A stretch of DNA of 50,580 nt, taken from Arenibacter nanhaiticus (GTDB lineage: Bacteria > Bacteroidota > Bacteroidia > Flavobacteriales > Flavobacteriaceae). A program made the position numbers and the translations under genes. The stretch is taken from positions 1 through 50,580 of the forward strand of contig NZ_FQYX01000029.1 in the NCBI RefSeq assembly GCF_900141935.1, written 5' to 3'. Shown piece after piece: positions 43,463 to 50,580 of the stretch (positions are counted from its first letter, which is position 1; every line of letters starts with the position of its first letter). Below the pieces are notes generated by a model. That model was not told where the DNA came from and did not search any database. It saw nothing but the letters and a program-made list of their open reading frames with translations.

Positions 43463-43498
43463 AAAATGTCCTAGGGGTACCCCTAGGACATTTTTTTT
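43463..43498 (+). terminator. Terminator after the CcsBA gene
   Basis: AAAATGTCCTAGGG (43463-43476), loop GTAC, CCCTAGGACATTTT (43481-43494) and more T: a perfect 14-bp stem with U-tract, ~35 bases after the stop. Confidence 0.9.
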
Positions 43499-43626
43499 GC
43501 GATCCACTGTGGCGTTGGGCACAAAAAACGAGCCGTGGTCGTGGCTAAATAACTGGGGTGTATAAAAAACGTTTCCGATGATTTTTTTGTAATTTTAAAC
43601 ACGTACAATCAATCTCATTCATAGTT

Positions 43627-44802
43627 ATGGCAGAACGAAAAAAAGGAATCAACACCATATGTACTCATTTTGGTGAATTAGAAGATACCGTTTATAAAGG
43701 TGCGGTGTCGCCATTGTATATGAGCACGTCCTATGCCTTTGAAGAGGTAGCTGTAAAGCGTTATCCACGGTATTTTAACACCCCTAATCAAGTAGCCTTG
43801 GCTCAAAAAATAGCCGCTTTGGAGCATGCCGAAGCAGCTTTGATTTTTGGTAGCGGAATGGCGGCAATTAGTACTTCCTTGTTAGCTTTTTTGCAAGCAG
43901 GCGACCATGTGGTATTACAGAAAACCCTGTATGGGGGGACCTATAATTTAGTGACCGAAGAGTTTGGTAAATTTGGTATTTCTTATTCTTTTACCGATGG
44001 TCTGAAGGTGGCGGATTTTGAAGCTAAAATTCAGGAGAATACAAAGGTGATTTATATCGAAACCCCATCGAATCCCTTGTTGACCATTACCGATTTAAAT
44101 GCGGTATCTGCTCTGTGTAAAAAACACAATATCATATCTATGATTGATAATACCTTTGCTAGTCCTGTAAACCAAAACCCCATAGACTTTGGGGTCGATG
44201 TGGTTATCCATAGTGCAACGAAGTATATGGGAGGGCATTCGGATATACTGGCAGGGGCAGTGGCCACTACGGAAGACTATATTCACCGTATATTCCATTT
44301 GGGCAAGAATCTGGGCGGTAGCTTAAGTGATTATACCGTATGGCTCCTAGAGAGAAGTATAAAAACCATGGGCATACGGGTCCGTGCACAAAATAAAAAT
44401 GCCCTAGAAATGGCAGCGTATTTGGCCGAGCATAAGGATATAGAAACTGTATATTATCCAGGCTTGCCTTCTCATCCCGATCATGAAATAGCCAAGGCTC
44501 AAATGAAGGGATTTGGCGGAATGCTGTCTTTTGTACTAAAAGAAGGAATCGATGCTTCAGAATTTCAAAAATCCCTAAAGCTTATAAAGTCTTCCATGAG
44601 TTTGGCAGGGGTAGAGAGTACCATGCTTTCTCCGACAAAAACCTCTCACGCCTTATTGAGTGCAGAAGAGAGAAAACGTCAGGGAATAGCCGATGGGCTA
44701 ATACGGTTTTCCGTGGGAATCGAAGAAGTAGAAGATCTGATGGCAGATATCGACCAAGCCTTGGAAAATGTAAAATCAAATTCAACTTTAAAATTACCTT
44801 AG
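43627..44802 (+). CDS. Cys/Met-metabolism PLP enzyme (trans-sulfuration family)
   Basis: A 391-residue fold-type I PLP enzyme. Landmarks are EHAEAALIFGSGMAAISTSL (~57-76), the cofactor-contact stretch IYIETPSNPLL, MIDNTFASPVNQNPIDFGVD and the Schiff-base lysine in HSATKYMGGHSDILAG (Lys near 204). The SLAGVESTMLSPTKTSHALL stretch is the substrate-phosphate side. It could be a cystathionine gamma-synthase or lyase, an O-acylhomoserine sulfhydrylase or a methionine gamma-lyase; the sequence does not decide. It is monocistronic. Confidence 0.92.
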   Translation: MAERKKGINTICTHFGELEDTVYKGAVSPLYMSTSYAFEEVAVKRYPRYFNTPNQVALAQKIAALEHAEAALIFGSGMAAISTSLLAFLQAGDHVVLQKTLYGGTYNLVTEEFGKFGISYSFTDGLKVADFEAKIQENTKVIYIETPSNPLLTITDLNAVSALCKKHNIISMIDNTFASPVNQNPIDFGVDVVIHSATKYMGGHSDILAGAVATTEDYIHRIFHLGKNLGGSLSDYTVWLLERSIKTMGIRVRAQNKNALEMAAYLAEHKDIETVYYPGLPSHPDHEIAKAQMKGFGGMLSFVLKEGIDASEFQKSLKLIKSSMSLAGVESTMLSPTKTSHALLSAEERKRQGIADGLIRFSVGIEEVEDLMADIDQALENVKSNSTLKLP

Positions 44803-45031
44803 ATCTTAGGGATTCTCTGAATACAAAAGCAGTCAGAAAATATTACTTTAGTATCCCAACGGAATGCTAAAAAAAAAGGATCGGCTTCTAAAGCATTACC
44901 CTTTTTAAGCAATATCTTTGCCTAAATCCAAAAAGACGGTAAAAGTTTTTTAAATAATTAGGATGGCCTTGGTTACAGCTGCCCTTGATTATAGTGTTAA
45001 ATTATTGATGTAACCCTTTAAATGTAAGCTT

Positions 45032-45754
45032 GTGAAATTAGATATATTGGTGTTTGGCGCCCACCCCGACGATGCAGAATTGGGAGCTGGGGCTACCATA
45101 GCAAAAGAAGTGGCCAGCGGAAAAAAAGTAGGAATCATCGATTTGACCAGAGGAGAGTTAGGGACTCGTGGCTCTGCCGAAATTAGAGATAGGGAAGCGG
45201 CAAAAGCAGCTGAAATATTAGGGGTAGTGGTACGAGAGAACATGGAATTTGCCGACGGCTTTTTTGTGAACGATGCTCAACATCAGCTGAAAGTAATTGA
45301 AATGATCAGGAAGTATCGGCCAGAGATTGTCTTGTGCAATGCCGTGGACGATCGCCATATAGATCATGCTAAAGGCAGTAAACTCGTTAGTGATGCTTGT
45401 TTTTTAAGCGGCTTAAAGAAAATAGATACCAAATTATATGGCGAAGAGCTATGGCAAGAGCCATGGCGTCCCAAACAGGTATACCACTATATTCAGTGGA
45501 AAAATTTGGAACCTGATTTCGTTGTGGAGGTGTCCAATTATATAAGTGTAAAAGAAAAGGCTATTATGGCGTATTCCTCACAGTTTTTTGATCCAAATAG
45601 CAAAGAGCCAGAAACACCTATCAGTAGTAGAAATTTCACGGATAGCGTTAACTATAGAGCTCGTGATTTAGGAAGGCTTATCGGTGTCGAATATGGCGAA
45701 GGGTTTACGGCCGAAAGATATGTGGCGGTAAAAAGTTTGGACAGCCTTATTTAG
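45032..45754 (+). CDS. bshB1: Bacillithiol biosynthesis deacetylase BshB1
   Basis: A 240-residue cytosolic PIG-L-family enzyme that deacetylates GlcNAc-malate in bacillithiol synthesis. It starts VKLDILVFGAHPDDAELGAG-like with the zinc motif AHPDDAE, then IDLTRGELGTRG, and VDDRHIDHAKGSKLVSDACF with the third ligand. GTG at 45032 is the apparent start. The stop overlaps the stop of the convergent histidine kinase gene by four bases, and a terminator hairpin covers both stops. Confidence 0.94.
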   Translation: MKLDILVFGAHPDDAELGAGATIAKEVASGKKVGIIDLTRGELGTRGSAEIRDREAAKAAEILGVVVRENMEFADGFFVNDAQHQLKVIEMIRKYRPEIVLCNAVDDRHIDHAKGSKLVSDACFLSGLKKIDTKLYGEELWQEPWRPKQVYHYIQWKNLEPDFVVEVSNYISVKEKAIMAYSSQFFDPNSKEPETPISSRNFTDSVNYRARDLGRLIGVEYGEGFTAERYVAVKSLDSLI

Positions 45755-45765
45755 GCTGTCTTTTT
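45740..45765 (+). terminator. Terminator overlapping two convergent stop codons
   Basis: GACAGCC (45740-45746), loop TTATTTA, GGCTGTC (45754-45760), TTTTT: a 7-bp stem that contains the last codons of bshB1 and of the convergent kinase gene. The U-tract favours termination of bshB1. Confidence 0.75.
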
Positions 45766-47841
45766 CAATCCTTTTTTGCCCTTGGGGATGGTGAAATAAA
45801 AAGTAGAGCCTTCTCCTATAATACTTCGTACTTGTAGGGATCCTCCGTTTCTAGAAAGCATTTCTTTGCACAGTGATAAACCTAAGCCTGTGCCCTTTTC
45901 ATGGTTGGTACCGTAGCTTGTAAAATGCGAATCCTTTAATAGTATTTTTTCCTGAATCTCCTTGGTCATTCCTACGCCGGTATCTTTGATAAATACCTCT
46001 ATAAAACCATTTAAGTCTTTGACGCCCACCGTGATTTTTCCGTTGTTGGGGGTAAATTTTATAGCATTACTCAAAAGGTTCCTTATCACAATATCTAACT
46101 GATCTTTATCCGACCAAAGCACTGTCTTTTTAGGAAGTGTATTTTCGATAGTAATCGATTTTGAATCCGAAAGTTTGTGTAGTAAAACAATATTTTCATT
46201 CACCAATCGATGTAAATTGGTGTTTGTTCTGGTAGTAGTGGTACCGTTTAATTGCGTCTTGCCCCAACTAAGTAAGTTGTTAAGGGTAAAAGAAAGGTTG
46301 TTAACGTCGGCTTTTAGTTTGGGCAGCAGGGCCTTAAATTCAGAATTTTTCAAATCTCCGCTCATTAATAATGCTAAGAGCCCATCGAGAGCCCCCATTG
46401 GGCCGCGTAGATCATGCGCAATAATAGAAAACAGCTTGTTCTTGGTATCGTTGGCAAATTGAAGCTCTTCTTTTCGTAATTCTAAATTCTTTTTTTGCTT
46501 GTTTAATTCATTAATTATATTTTTCTGTATTTTTTTACCTCTAGCAATTAGAAGAGAAACCACTACCATAATGAATAAAAAGGCCAAAGCTAAATATATG
46601 TAAAAGCGTTGTTGGGCCAGGGCTTTTTCGTTTTCTTTAATTAAAGCCTCTCTTTGCTGCTGAAAGGATTTTTTGGTTTTTAAGAGATCTAAGGCCAGTT
46701 GATTTTCTTTTCTAGCAATAGAATCTGACAGTGTAATGTAGTGTTCAAAGTAATTTAAAGAAGTTTCAAAGTTATTTTCCGCTTTGTTGATCCTATACAG
46801 TGTTTTTGTGCTTTCTTGTACTCCTTCGATAAATTTTATTTGTTCTGATAATGTTAAAGCTTCGATAGCGTATTGTTCGGAAAGCGTAGAGTTTTTAAGG
46901 CCTAAATATGCTTTGGCCATTCCGTTTAAAACAAACACTTTTTCTTTTTTCTCGTCTATTTGTTCATGTAAAGCAGCTGCTTTTTCGTACCATTTTAAAG
47001 CGGTATTAAATAAACCTTTATCAATAAATATTTGCCCCTTTGTTTCATAGCAAAAGGCCAACCAACCTATTTTGTCGTTTTTTTCAAAGATCTTAATACT
47101 GGGGTTTAGGTACTCTAAAGCTTCATCCAATTTTCCTGCTTTGGTAAGAGCGGCCGCTAAATTGCTTTGGGTTTCTGCTGAATGCAAGTCATTTCCCAAT
47201 GCTTCCTGTATTTTCAGAGATCTAGTATAGTATTTTATTGCTTGATCGTAATCATTGAGAGAAGAGTATAAAGAGCCTATATTGTCTTTGGCAACCGACA
47301 TCCAATACTTTTGATCCTCTTTCTCTGCCAATTCTAAAGCGGTCATGTACGTTGCAAGGGCCTCGGCTAGATTTCCTTGATAGCTTCTTGTCATGGCAAG
47401 GTCAGACAGGATTCGGAATCTTAATTTAGGGAAGTTGTAGGTGCTAATGGCTAAAAGGGCCTCCTCATATTTCAAAATGGCAGTTAACATTTCGCCGGTA
47501 CCCGCGTAGTATTGTCCTATCCCCAACAAAGATTCACCGGTGCCATAAGGGTAATTGGCCTTTTTGCTCAGCGATAAAGCTTTTTTGCTTAATAAGAGCA
47601 GGCTGTCATTATTTTTAAAAAGCTGCTCGTTCCCAAGCTCATTTAACAAATTAATATAAGTGGTATCTATTGCGGAAAAGTTTTTCGAAGCCTCTATAGC
47701 CAAAAGCTTGTTTTTGGTGCTATTGTGATGAGCGGTTTGTGCCATGCTCACTTGGGAAAGATAGCATACGCAAAACAGGAAGAAATAGTATTTTATGAAT
47801 CTTGACCTTAAGGGAAGAAAGATTCTTGTTGGTGTATACAT
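45751..47841 (-). CDS. TPR-domain sensor histidine kinase
   Basis: A 696-residue membrane sensor kinase. The N-terminus has a signal-like hydrophobic segment ending near residue 35. About seven TPR units follow (AMTRSYQGNLAEALATYMTA, DNIGSLYSSLNDYDQAIKYY, etc.) to ~385. One transmembrane helix lies near 412-432 (FYIYLALAFLFIMVVVSLLI), then a coiled-coil. The kinase core has the H-box FSIIAHDLRGPMGALD, the N-box IRNLLSNAIKFTPNNGK, IKDTGVGM and GTGLGLSLCKEML. No response regulator gene is adjacent, so it is an orphan in this window. The signal sensed is unknown. Confidence 0.94.
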   Translation of the reverse strand: MYTPTRIFLPLRSRFIKYYFFLFCVCYLSQVSMAQTAHHNSTKNKLLAIEASKNFSAIDTTYINLLNELGNEQLFKNNDSLLLLSKKALSLSKKANYPYGTGESLLGIGQYYAGTGEMLTAILKYEEALLAISTYNFPKLRFRILSDLAMTRSYQGNLAEALATYMTALELAEKEDQKYWMSVAKDNIGSLYSSLNDYDQAIKYYTRSLKIQEALGNDLHSAETQSNLAAALTKAGKLDEALEYLNPSIKIFEKNDKIGWLAFCYETKGQIFIDKGLFNTALKWYEKAAALHEQIDEKKEKVFVLNGMAKAYLGLKNSTLSEQYAIEALTLSEQIKFIEGVQESTKTLYRINKAENNFETSLNYFEHYITLSDSIARKENQLALDLLKTKKSFQQQREALIKENEKALAQQRFYIYLALAFLFIMVVVSLLIARGKKIQKNIINELNKQKKNLELRKEELQFANDTKNKLFSIIAHDLRGPMGALDGLLALLMSGDLKNSEFKALLPKLKADVNNLSFTLNNLLSWGKTQLNGTTTTRTNTNLHRLVNENIVLLHKLSDSKSITIENTLPKKTVLWSDKDQLDIVIRNLLSNAIKFTPNNGKITVGVKDLNGFIEVFIKDTGVGMTKEIQEKILLKDSHFTSYGTNHEKGTGLGLSLCKEMLSRNGGSLQVRSIIGEGSTFYFTIPKGKKGLKKTA

Positions 47842-48041
47842 TTCAAAAATAGATTAAGAGCTTAAAGGTATGTAATTGTAAGAATACACTCAGAGATTTT
47901 GTTGTGTAAACCTGTTTTTTTGGTGTTTAAACAATAAAAATATGCATTTAGTCGATAAAGTTGAATTATTTTTGAAAATATTCTCAATTATTTGTTATGG
48001 AAGGGATATTATATTTTTTTTAAAAAAAAGGCGATTATTAT

Positions 48042-48071
48042 TTGGAAGATTAATGAAAAGAACTATCTTTG
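48042..48071 (+). promoter_or_regulatory. Promoter of the first tRNA-His
   Basis: TTG (48042-48044), 19 bases, TATCTTTG (48064-48071): a good match to TTG-N17-23-TAnnTTTG, 16 bases before the tRNA. Confidence 0.8.
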
Positions 48072-48086
48072 CCACCGCTTACAAAT

Positions 48087-48161
48087 GGTGGTTGTAGCTC
48101 AGCTGGTTAGAGCGCTGGATTGTGGTTCCAGAGGTCGCCGGTTCGAACCCGGTCTTCCACC
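48087..48161 (+). tRNA. tRNA-His (GTG anticodon), copy 1
   Basis: The anticodon loop is ATTGTGGTT with GTG; the T loop is TTCGAAC; G-1 and C73 of tRNA-His are both encoded (48087, 48161). The acceptor arm GTGGTTG / CTTCCAC leaves two U-U pairs at 5:68 and 6:67. The sequence is identical to the second copy 600 bases downstream. It has its own promoter and terminator. Confidence 0.95.
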
Positions 48162-48170
48162 CAAAAATGC

Positions 48171-48201
48171 AAAGCCTTGTCTTTTAGACAGGGCTTTTTT
48201 T
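48171..48201 (+). terminator. Terminator of the first tRNA-His
   Basis: AAAGCCTTGTC (48171-48181), loop TTTTA, GACAGGGCTTT (48187-48197) with one G-U pair, then a run of T. Confidence 0.85.
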
Positions 48202-48315
48202 GTGTCTCATTTTTAACGAATTAGGAGGGATCCAAGATCTGGTCACATGTTGTGGGGATTTTGCAATAATTTCTATTCTTTATAAAAGCCCTTAAGGCCA
48301 TATCAAAAATAATTT

Positions 48316-48396
48316 GGGCGTTCCCGACTGCGTCGGTCGGGCTCTTGGCTATATCCCTCGCTCTGCTTCGGGGATGCCGCCGCGCTCCCTAACGCG
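48316..48396 (-). repeat. Dispersed GC-rich repeat, copy C
   Basis: An 81-bp copy in the orientation opposite to copies A and B: GGGCGTTCCCGACTGCGTCG at the left, GGGGATGCCGCCGCGCTCCC and TAACGCG at the right. It lies between the two tRNA-His genes. The rest of 48203-48315 and 48397-48640 holds nothing else I can support. Confidence 0.85.
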
Positions 48397-48640
48397 TAAT
48401 AATGAAATAAATTCACACCCGATTATTGATATTTAGCCATACTCGCCTAATTTTTTTTCGATGCATAATATTTGTTTCGTGTGGTCTCGGACACGCTAGG
48501 AAGGTGTGTTGTAGACTGTAAAATTATGGTTATAAAAACATTAGGAATGGATTCTAAAAACTCCTTGCAAGAAATAAATGTTACCCCTTGTAAATCCTCA
48601 TAAAAACTTTAATTTTTTACTTTAATAATCCCCATAGATA

Positions 48641-48671
48641 TTGGGATATTTAATAAAAAGGGTTATCTTTG
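48641..48671 (+). promoter_or_regulatory. Promoter of the second tRNA-His
   Basis: TTG (48641-48643), 20 bases, TATCTTTG (48664-48671). The -7 box and everything after it match copy 1; the -33 part differs. Confidence 0.8.
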
Positions 48672-48686
48672 CCACCGCTTACAAAT

Positions 48687-48761
48687 GGTGGTTGTAGCTC
48701 AGCTGGTTAGAGCGCTGGATTGTGGTTCCAGAGGTCGCCGGTTCGAACCCGGTCTTCCACC
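48687..48761 (+). tRNA. tRNA-His (GTG anticodon), copy 2
   Basis: Identical over the tRNA to copy 1 and offset by exactly 600 bases. The same U-U pairs at 5:68 and 6:67 of the acceptor arm are present. The identity extends through the -7 box, the leader and most of the terminator. Confidence 0.95.
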
Positions 48762-48770
48762 CAAAAATAC

Positions 48771-48801
48771 AAAGCCTTGTCTAAAAGACAAGGCTTTTTT
48801 T
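48771..48801 (+). terminator. Terminator of the second tRNA-His
   Basis: AAAGCCTTGTC (48771-48781), loop TAAAA, GACAAGGCTTT (48787-48797) and T run: a perfect 11-bp stem. Confidence 0.85.
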
Positions 48802-48844
48802 GTGGCTTATTTAAAAGATTTATAGTTTCTAGTTCTTACATTAA

Positions 48845-49306
48845 CTAAATAGGTACAGCGTAGGTATTTTTTATATCTCCCATGACAAAGGTGCTGTGGG
48901 CGCTGCCGATATTTTTTACCGATCCCAAACTGTTTAGTACAAAATCTTGGTAATGTTTCATGTCCTTGACCATCACCTTTAATAAAAAATCATAATCACC
49001 AGAAATATTGTAGCATTCGGTCACCTCTTTTATAGCCGCTATGTCCCGAACAAACTTATTACCTATTTCCTTGGTGTGTTGTTTTAAGGTAATGTTGCAA
49101 AAAACCGTGAGGCCTTTGTCTAGTTTTTCAGCATCTAAAATGGCTACATATTTTTTTATGTATCCGTTTTTTTCCAAACGCTTCACTCGTTCAAAAACGG
49201 GGGTGGTAGATAGGTTTACCTTATTGGACAGCTCCTTGGTAGTGAGGTTAGAATTATGTTGTAATAAATTTAAAATTTGAATGTCAATCTTGTCTAAATC
49301 TGTCAT
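48845..49306 (-). CDS. Lrp/AsnC-family transcriptional regulator
   Basis: A 153-residue feast/famine regulator. The N-terminal helix-turn-helix is IQILNLLQHNSNLTTKELSN and STTPVFERVKRLEKNGYIKK (~10-52). The C-terminal RAM domain contains VTECYNISGDYDFLLKVMVK with the ligand-site Gly-Asp. It probably senses an amino acid. It is divergent from a metE-like gene and is a good candidate for its regulator; a 6-4-6 inverted repeat lies between them. Confidence 0.93.
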   Translation of the reverse strand: MTDLDKIDIQILNLLQHNSNLTTKELSNKVNLSTTPVFERVKRLEKNGYIKKYVAILDAEKLDKGLTVFCNITLKQHTKEIGNKFVRDIAAIKEVTECYNISGDYDFLLKVMVKDMKHYQDFVLNSLGSVKNIGSAHSTFVMGDIKNTYAVPI

Positions 49307-49400
49307 GGAATATTTTTCTGTTTAGTGTCCTGTTACTTCCTTAAAAAGAATAAGCAACCATAATATAGGTCATGTATAGATGAATTATCTAAAAAAACAC

Positions 49401-49416
49401 AATTATAAGGATAATT
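49401..49416. promoter_or_regulatory. Inverted repeat between lrp-like and metE genes
   Basis: AATTAT-AAGG-ATAATT is a perfect 6-4-6 inverted repeat 46 bases before metE. AT-rich palindromes of this size are usual targets of Lrp/AsnC proteins. The role is inferred from position. Confidence 0.4.
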
Positions 49417-49462
49417 CCTATTAAAATACAAGCTTTGCAGGAGAAAATATAATACTGTAAAA

Positions 49463-50491
49463 ATGAAAACAAACCTTTTAGGCTTCCCAAGAATTGGTGG
49501 CAATAGAGAACTAAAAAAGGCTTCCGAAAAATATTGGAAAGACCAAATTACCGCAAATGAATTAATACAAGTGGGGAATGAGCTTCGTAAAGAGAATTGG
49601 CTATTGCAGAAAAGTGCCGGCATTGATCTAATTCCGTCTAATGACTTTTCGTTTTATGACCAAATACTCGATGCTAGCATGATTTTTGGTTGTATACCTT
49701 CTCGATTTCATGGAGTTAAAAGAAGTAAATCTGATGTAGATCTTTATTTTGCTATGGCAAAAGGGATCCAAAAAGATGGTTTTGATATCACTGCAATGGA
49801 AATGACCAAATGGTTCGATACTAATTATCATTATATAGTACCGGAGTTTACAAAAAATCAGTCCTTTGAACTATTGTCTTTGAAGGCCGTAGAGGAGTTT
49901 AAACAAGCATCGGACTTGGGAATCTTTACGAAACCGGTGCTGATTTCCCCTGTTACCTATCTTTATTTAGGAAAGGAAAAAGAAGAGGGCTTTCATAGGA
50001 TCGAATTACTCGATAGGCTTTTGCCTGTGTTTTTTGAATTGTTAGAACAATTAGCCTTGGCAGGGGCAGAATACATTCAGGTAGATGAGCCTTGCTTGTC
50101 GCTAGATTTAAGCGATAGGGAAAGAACGGCTATAGTAAGCTTGTATGCGCAATTAGCAGAAAAATTTCCGGAGTTAAAAATTATCCTGACCAATTATTTT
50201 GACTGTTATGGCGACAATTTAGAGACGGTTTTACAGCTTCCGGTCTATGCCTTACATTTAGATTTGATTAGGTGTCCCTTACAGTTGGACGATATCTTGG
50301 AATCGCCGGCTTTCACAGGAAAGCAACTGTTGTCTTTGGGAGTGGTTGATGGAAGAAATATCTGGAAGAATAATTACGAAGCCTCATTGGATCTTATAAA
50401 AAAGGCATCACAAAAAGTTAGTAAGGACAAACTCTGTATAGCTTCTTCTTGTTCTCTGTTGCATACTCCTTACGATGTAGATCTTGTGTAA
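49463..50491 (+). CDS. metE: Cobalamin-independent methionine synthase, N-terminal part only
   Basis: A 342-residue frame matching the N-terminal domain of MetE: LLGFPRIGGNRELKKASEKY, the GCIPSRFHG segment, MEMTKWFDTNYHYIVPEF, ISPVTYLYLGK, EYIQVDEPCLSLDLS, and IASSCSLLHTPYDVDLV. Full MetE is about 750-770 residues with the zinc and homocysteine site in the C-terminal domain, which is missing. The frame ends in TAA at 50489-50491. In the same frame after the stop, SEIKS resembles the usual EIK linker, then the similarity is lost. Two copies of AGGAATACACA (50525-50535, 50548-50558) follow. Either the gene is truncated, or the rest lies beyond the window edge after an insertion. Confidence 0.8.
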   Translation: MKTNLLGFPRIGGNRELKKASEKYWKDQITANELIQVGNELRKENWLLQKSAGIDLIPSNDFSFYDQILDASMIFGCIPSRFHGVKRSKSDVDLYFAMAKGIQKDGFDITAMEMTKWFDTNYHYIVPEFTKNQSFELLSLKAVEEFKQASDLGIFTKPVLISPVTYLYLGKEKEEGFHRIELLDRLLPVFFELLEQLALAGAEYIQVDEPCLSLDLSDRERTAIVSLYAQLAEKFPELKIILTNYFDCYGDNLETVLQLPVYALHLDLIRCPLQLDDILESPAFTGKQLLSLGVVDGRNIWKNNYEASLDLIKKASQKVSKDKLCIASSCSLLHTPYDVDLV

Positions 50492-50580
50492 TCGGAAATT
50501 AAATCTGCACAGTTTTCGGTAAATAGGAATACACAGAAAATGGCAACAGGAATACACAATTAAAAGACCATTTGGGGCAT

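Noticed and set aside
49307-49462. SAM or cobalamin riboswitch upstream of metE
   Set aside because: No conserved riboswitch core was recognised in the 156-base gap; only a small inverted repeat is present.
1-50580. CRISPR array
   Set aside because: No regularly spaced identical repeats of 25-40 bases were seen; the repeats found are pairs or dispersed single copies.

Overview
The window reads as a low-GC chromosome segment from a marine-type Flavobacteriaceae (Bacteroidetes). Support comes from the TAnnTTTG -7 promoter boxes, the TonB receptor with a carboxypeptidase-regulatory-like N-terminus, lineage families such as DUF4290, DUF2911 and the CcsA/ResB fusion, a bacillithiol deacetylase (BshB1), and the gene order around yqgE, fmt, recQ and murA. 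No genus is assigned.

Region 1 (1-13978) is accessory DNA. A tRNA-Met gene (13979-14052, minus strand) has its 3' end facing this DNA, the usual arrangement for an element integrated into a tRNA gene. From left to right it holds: a hairpin-rich non-coding stretch (1-300); a metal-homeostasis cassette (CDF transporter with HMA-like domain, TonB receptor, Fur-type regulator) bracketed by an inverted repeat and GCGTTGG repeats; a 387-bp non-coding module with terminal inverted repeats; and a mobile-element gene row on the minus strand (XRE regulator, TraG/MobC-type coupling protein, TOPRIM protein, DUF3945-like protein, and a TOPRIM paralogue that has lost its catalytic acidic residues). A divergent M23 peptidase and a frameshifted radC remnant follow. 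No relaxase, T4SS core or integrase is visible, so the element is either cut by the window edge or decayed.

Region 2 (14053-22540) is conserved core: a START-like protein, class-IV aminotransferase, YqgE, HU, the AAA_28-recQ-fmt operon, DUF493, DUF4290 and MurA. This MurA has Asp where the fosfomycin-target Cys normally sits.

Region 3 (22541-32127) holds small metabolic and stress genes: a broken VOC/glyoxalase gene, YhhN, SemiSWEET, a DUF3124 lipoprotein, a ferredoxin-like protein, pirin, a Crp/Fnr regulator, DUF1801, photolyase, an SDR lacking the catalytic Tyr, an SRPBCC protein and a DUF2911 protein. Copies of a dispersed ~80-bp GC-rich repeat lie between genes here and again near 48.3 kb.

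Region 4 (32128-39949) has two minus-strand operons. One encodes a secreted PIG-L deacetylase, an unlisted 33-residue membrane peptide and a sodium:solute symporter. The other encodes DUF2520, KdsC-like phosphatase, Maf, a lipoprotein and MscS.

Region 5 (39950-50580) holds the CcsBA cytochrome c assembly fusion, a Cys/Met-metabolism PLP enzyme, BshB1 convergent with a TPR histidine kinase, a 600-bp-spaced duplication of tRNA-His with its promoter and terminator, an Lrp/AsnC regulator, and a divergent metE that stops after the N-terminal domain.
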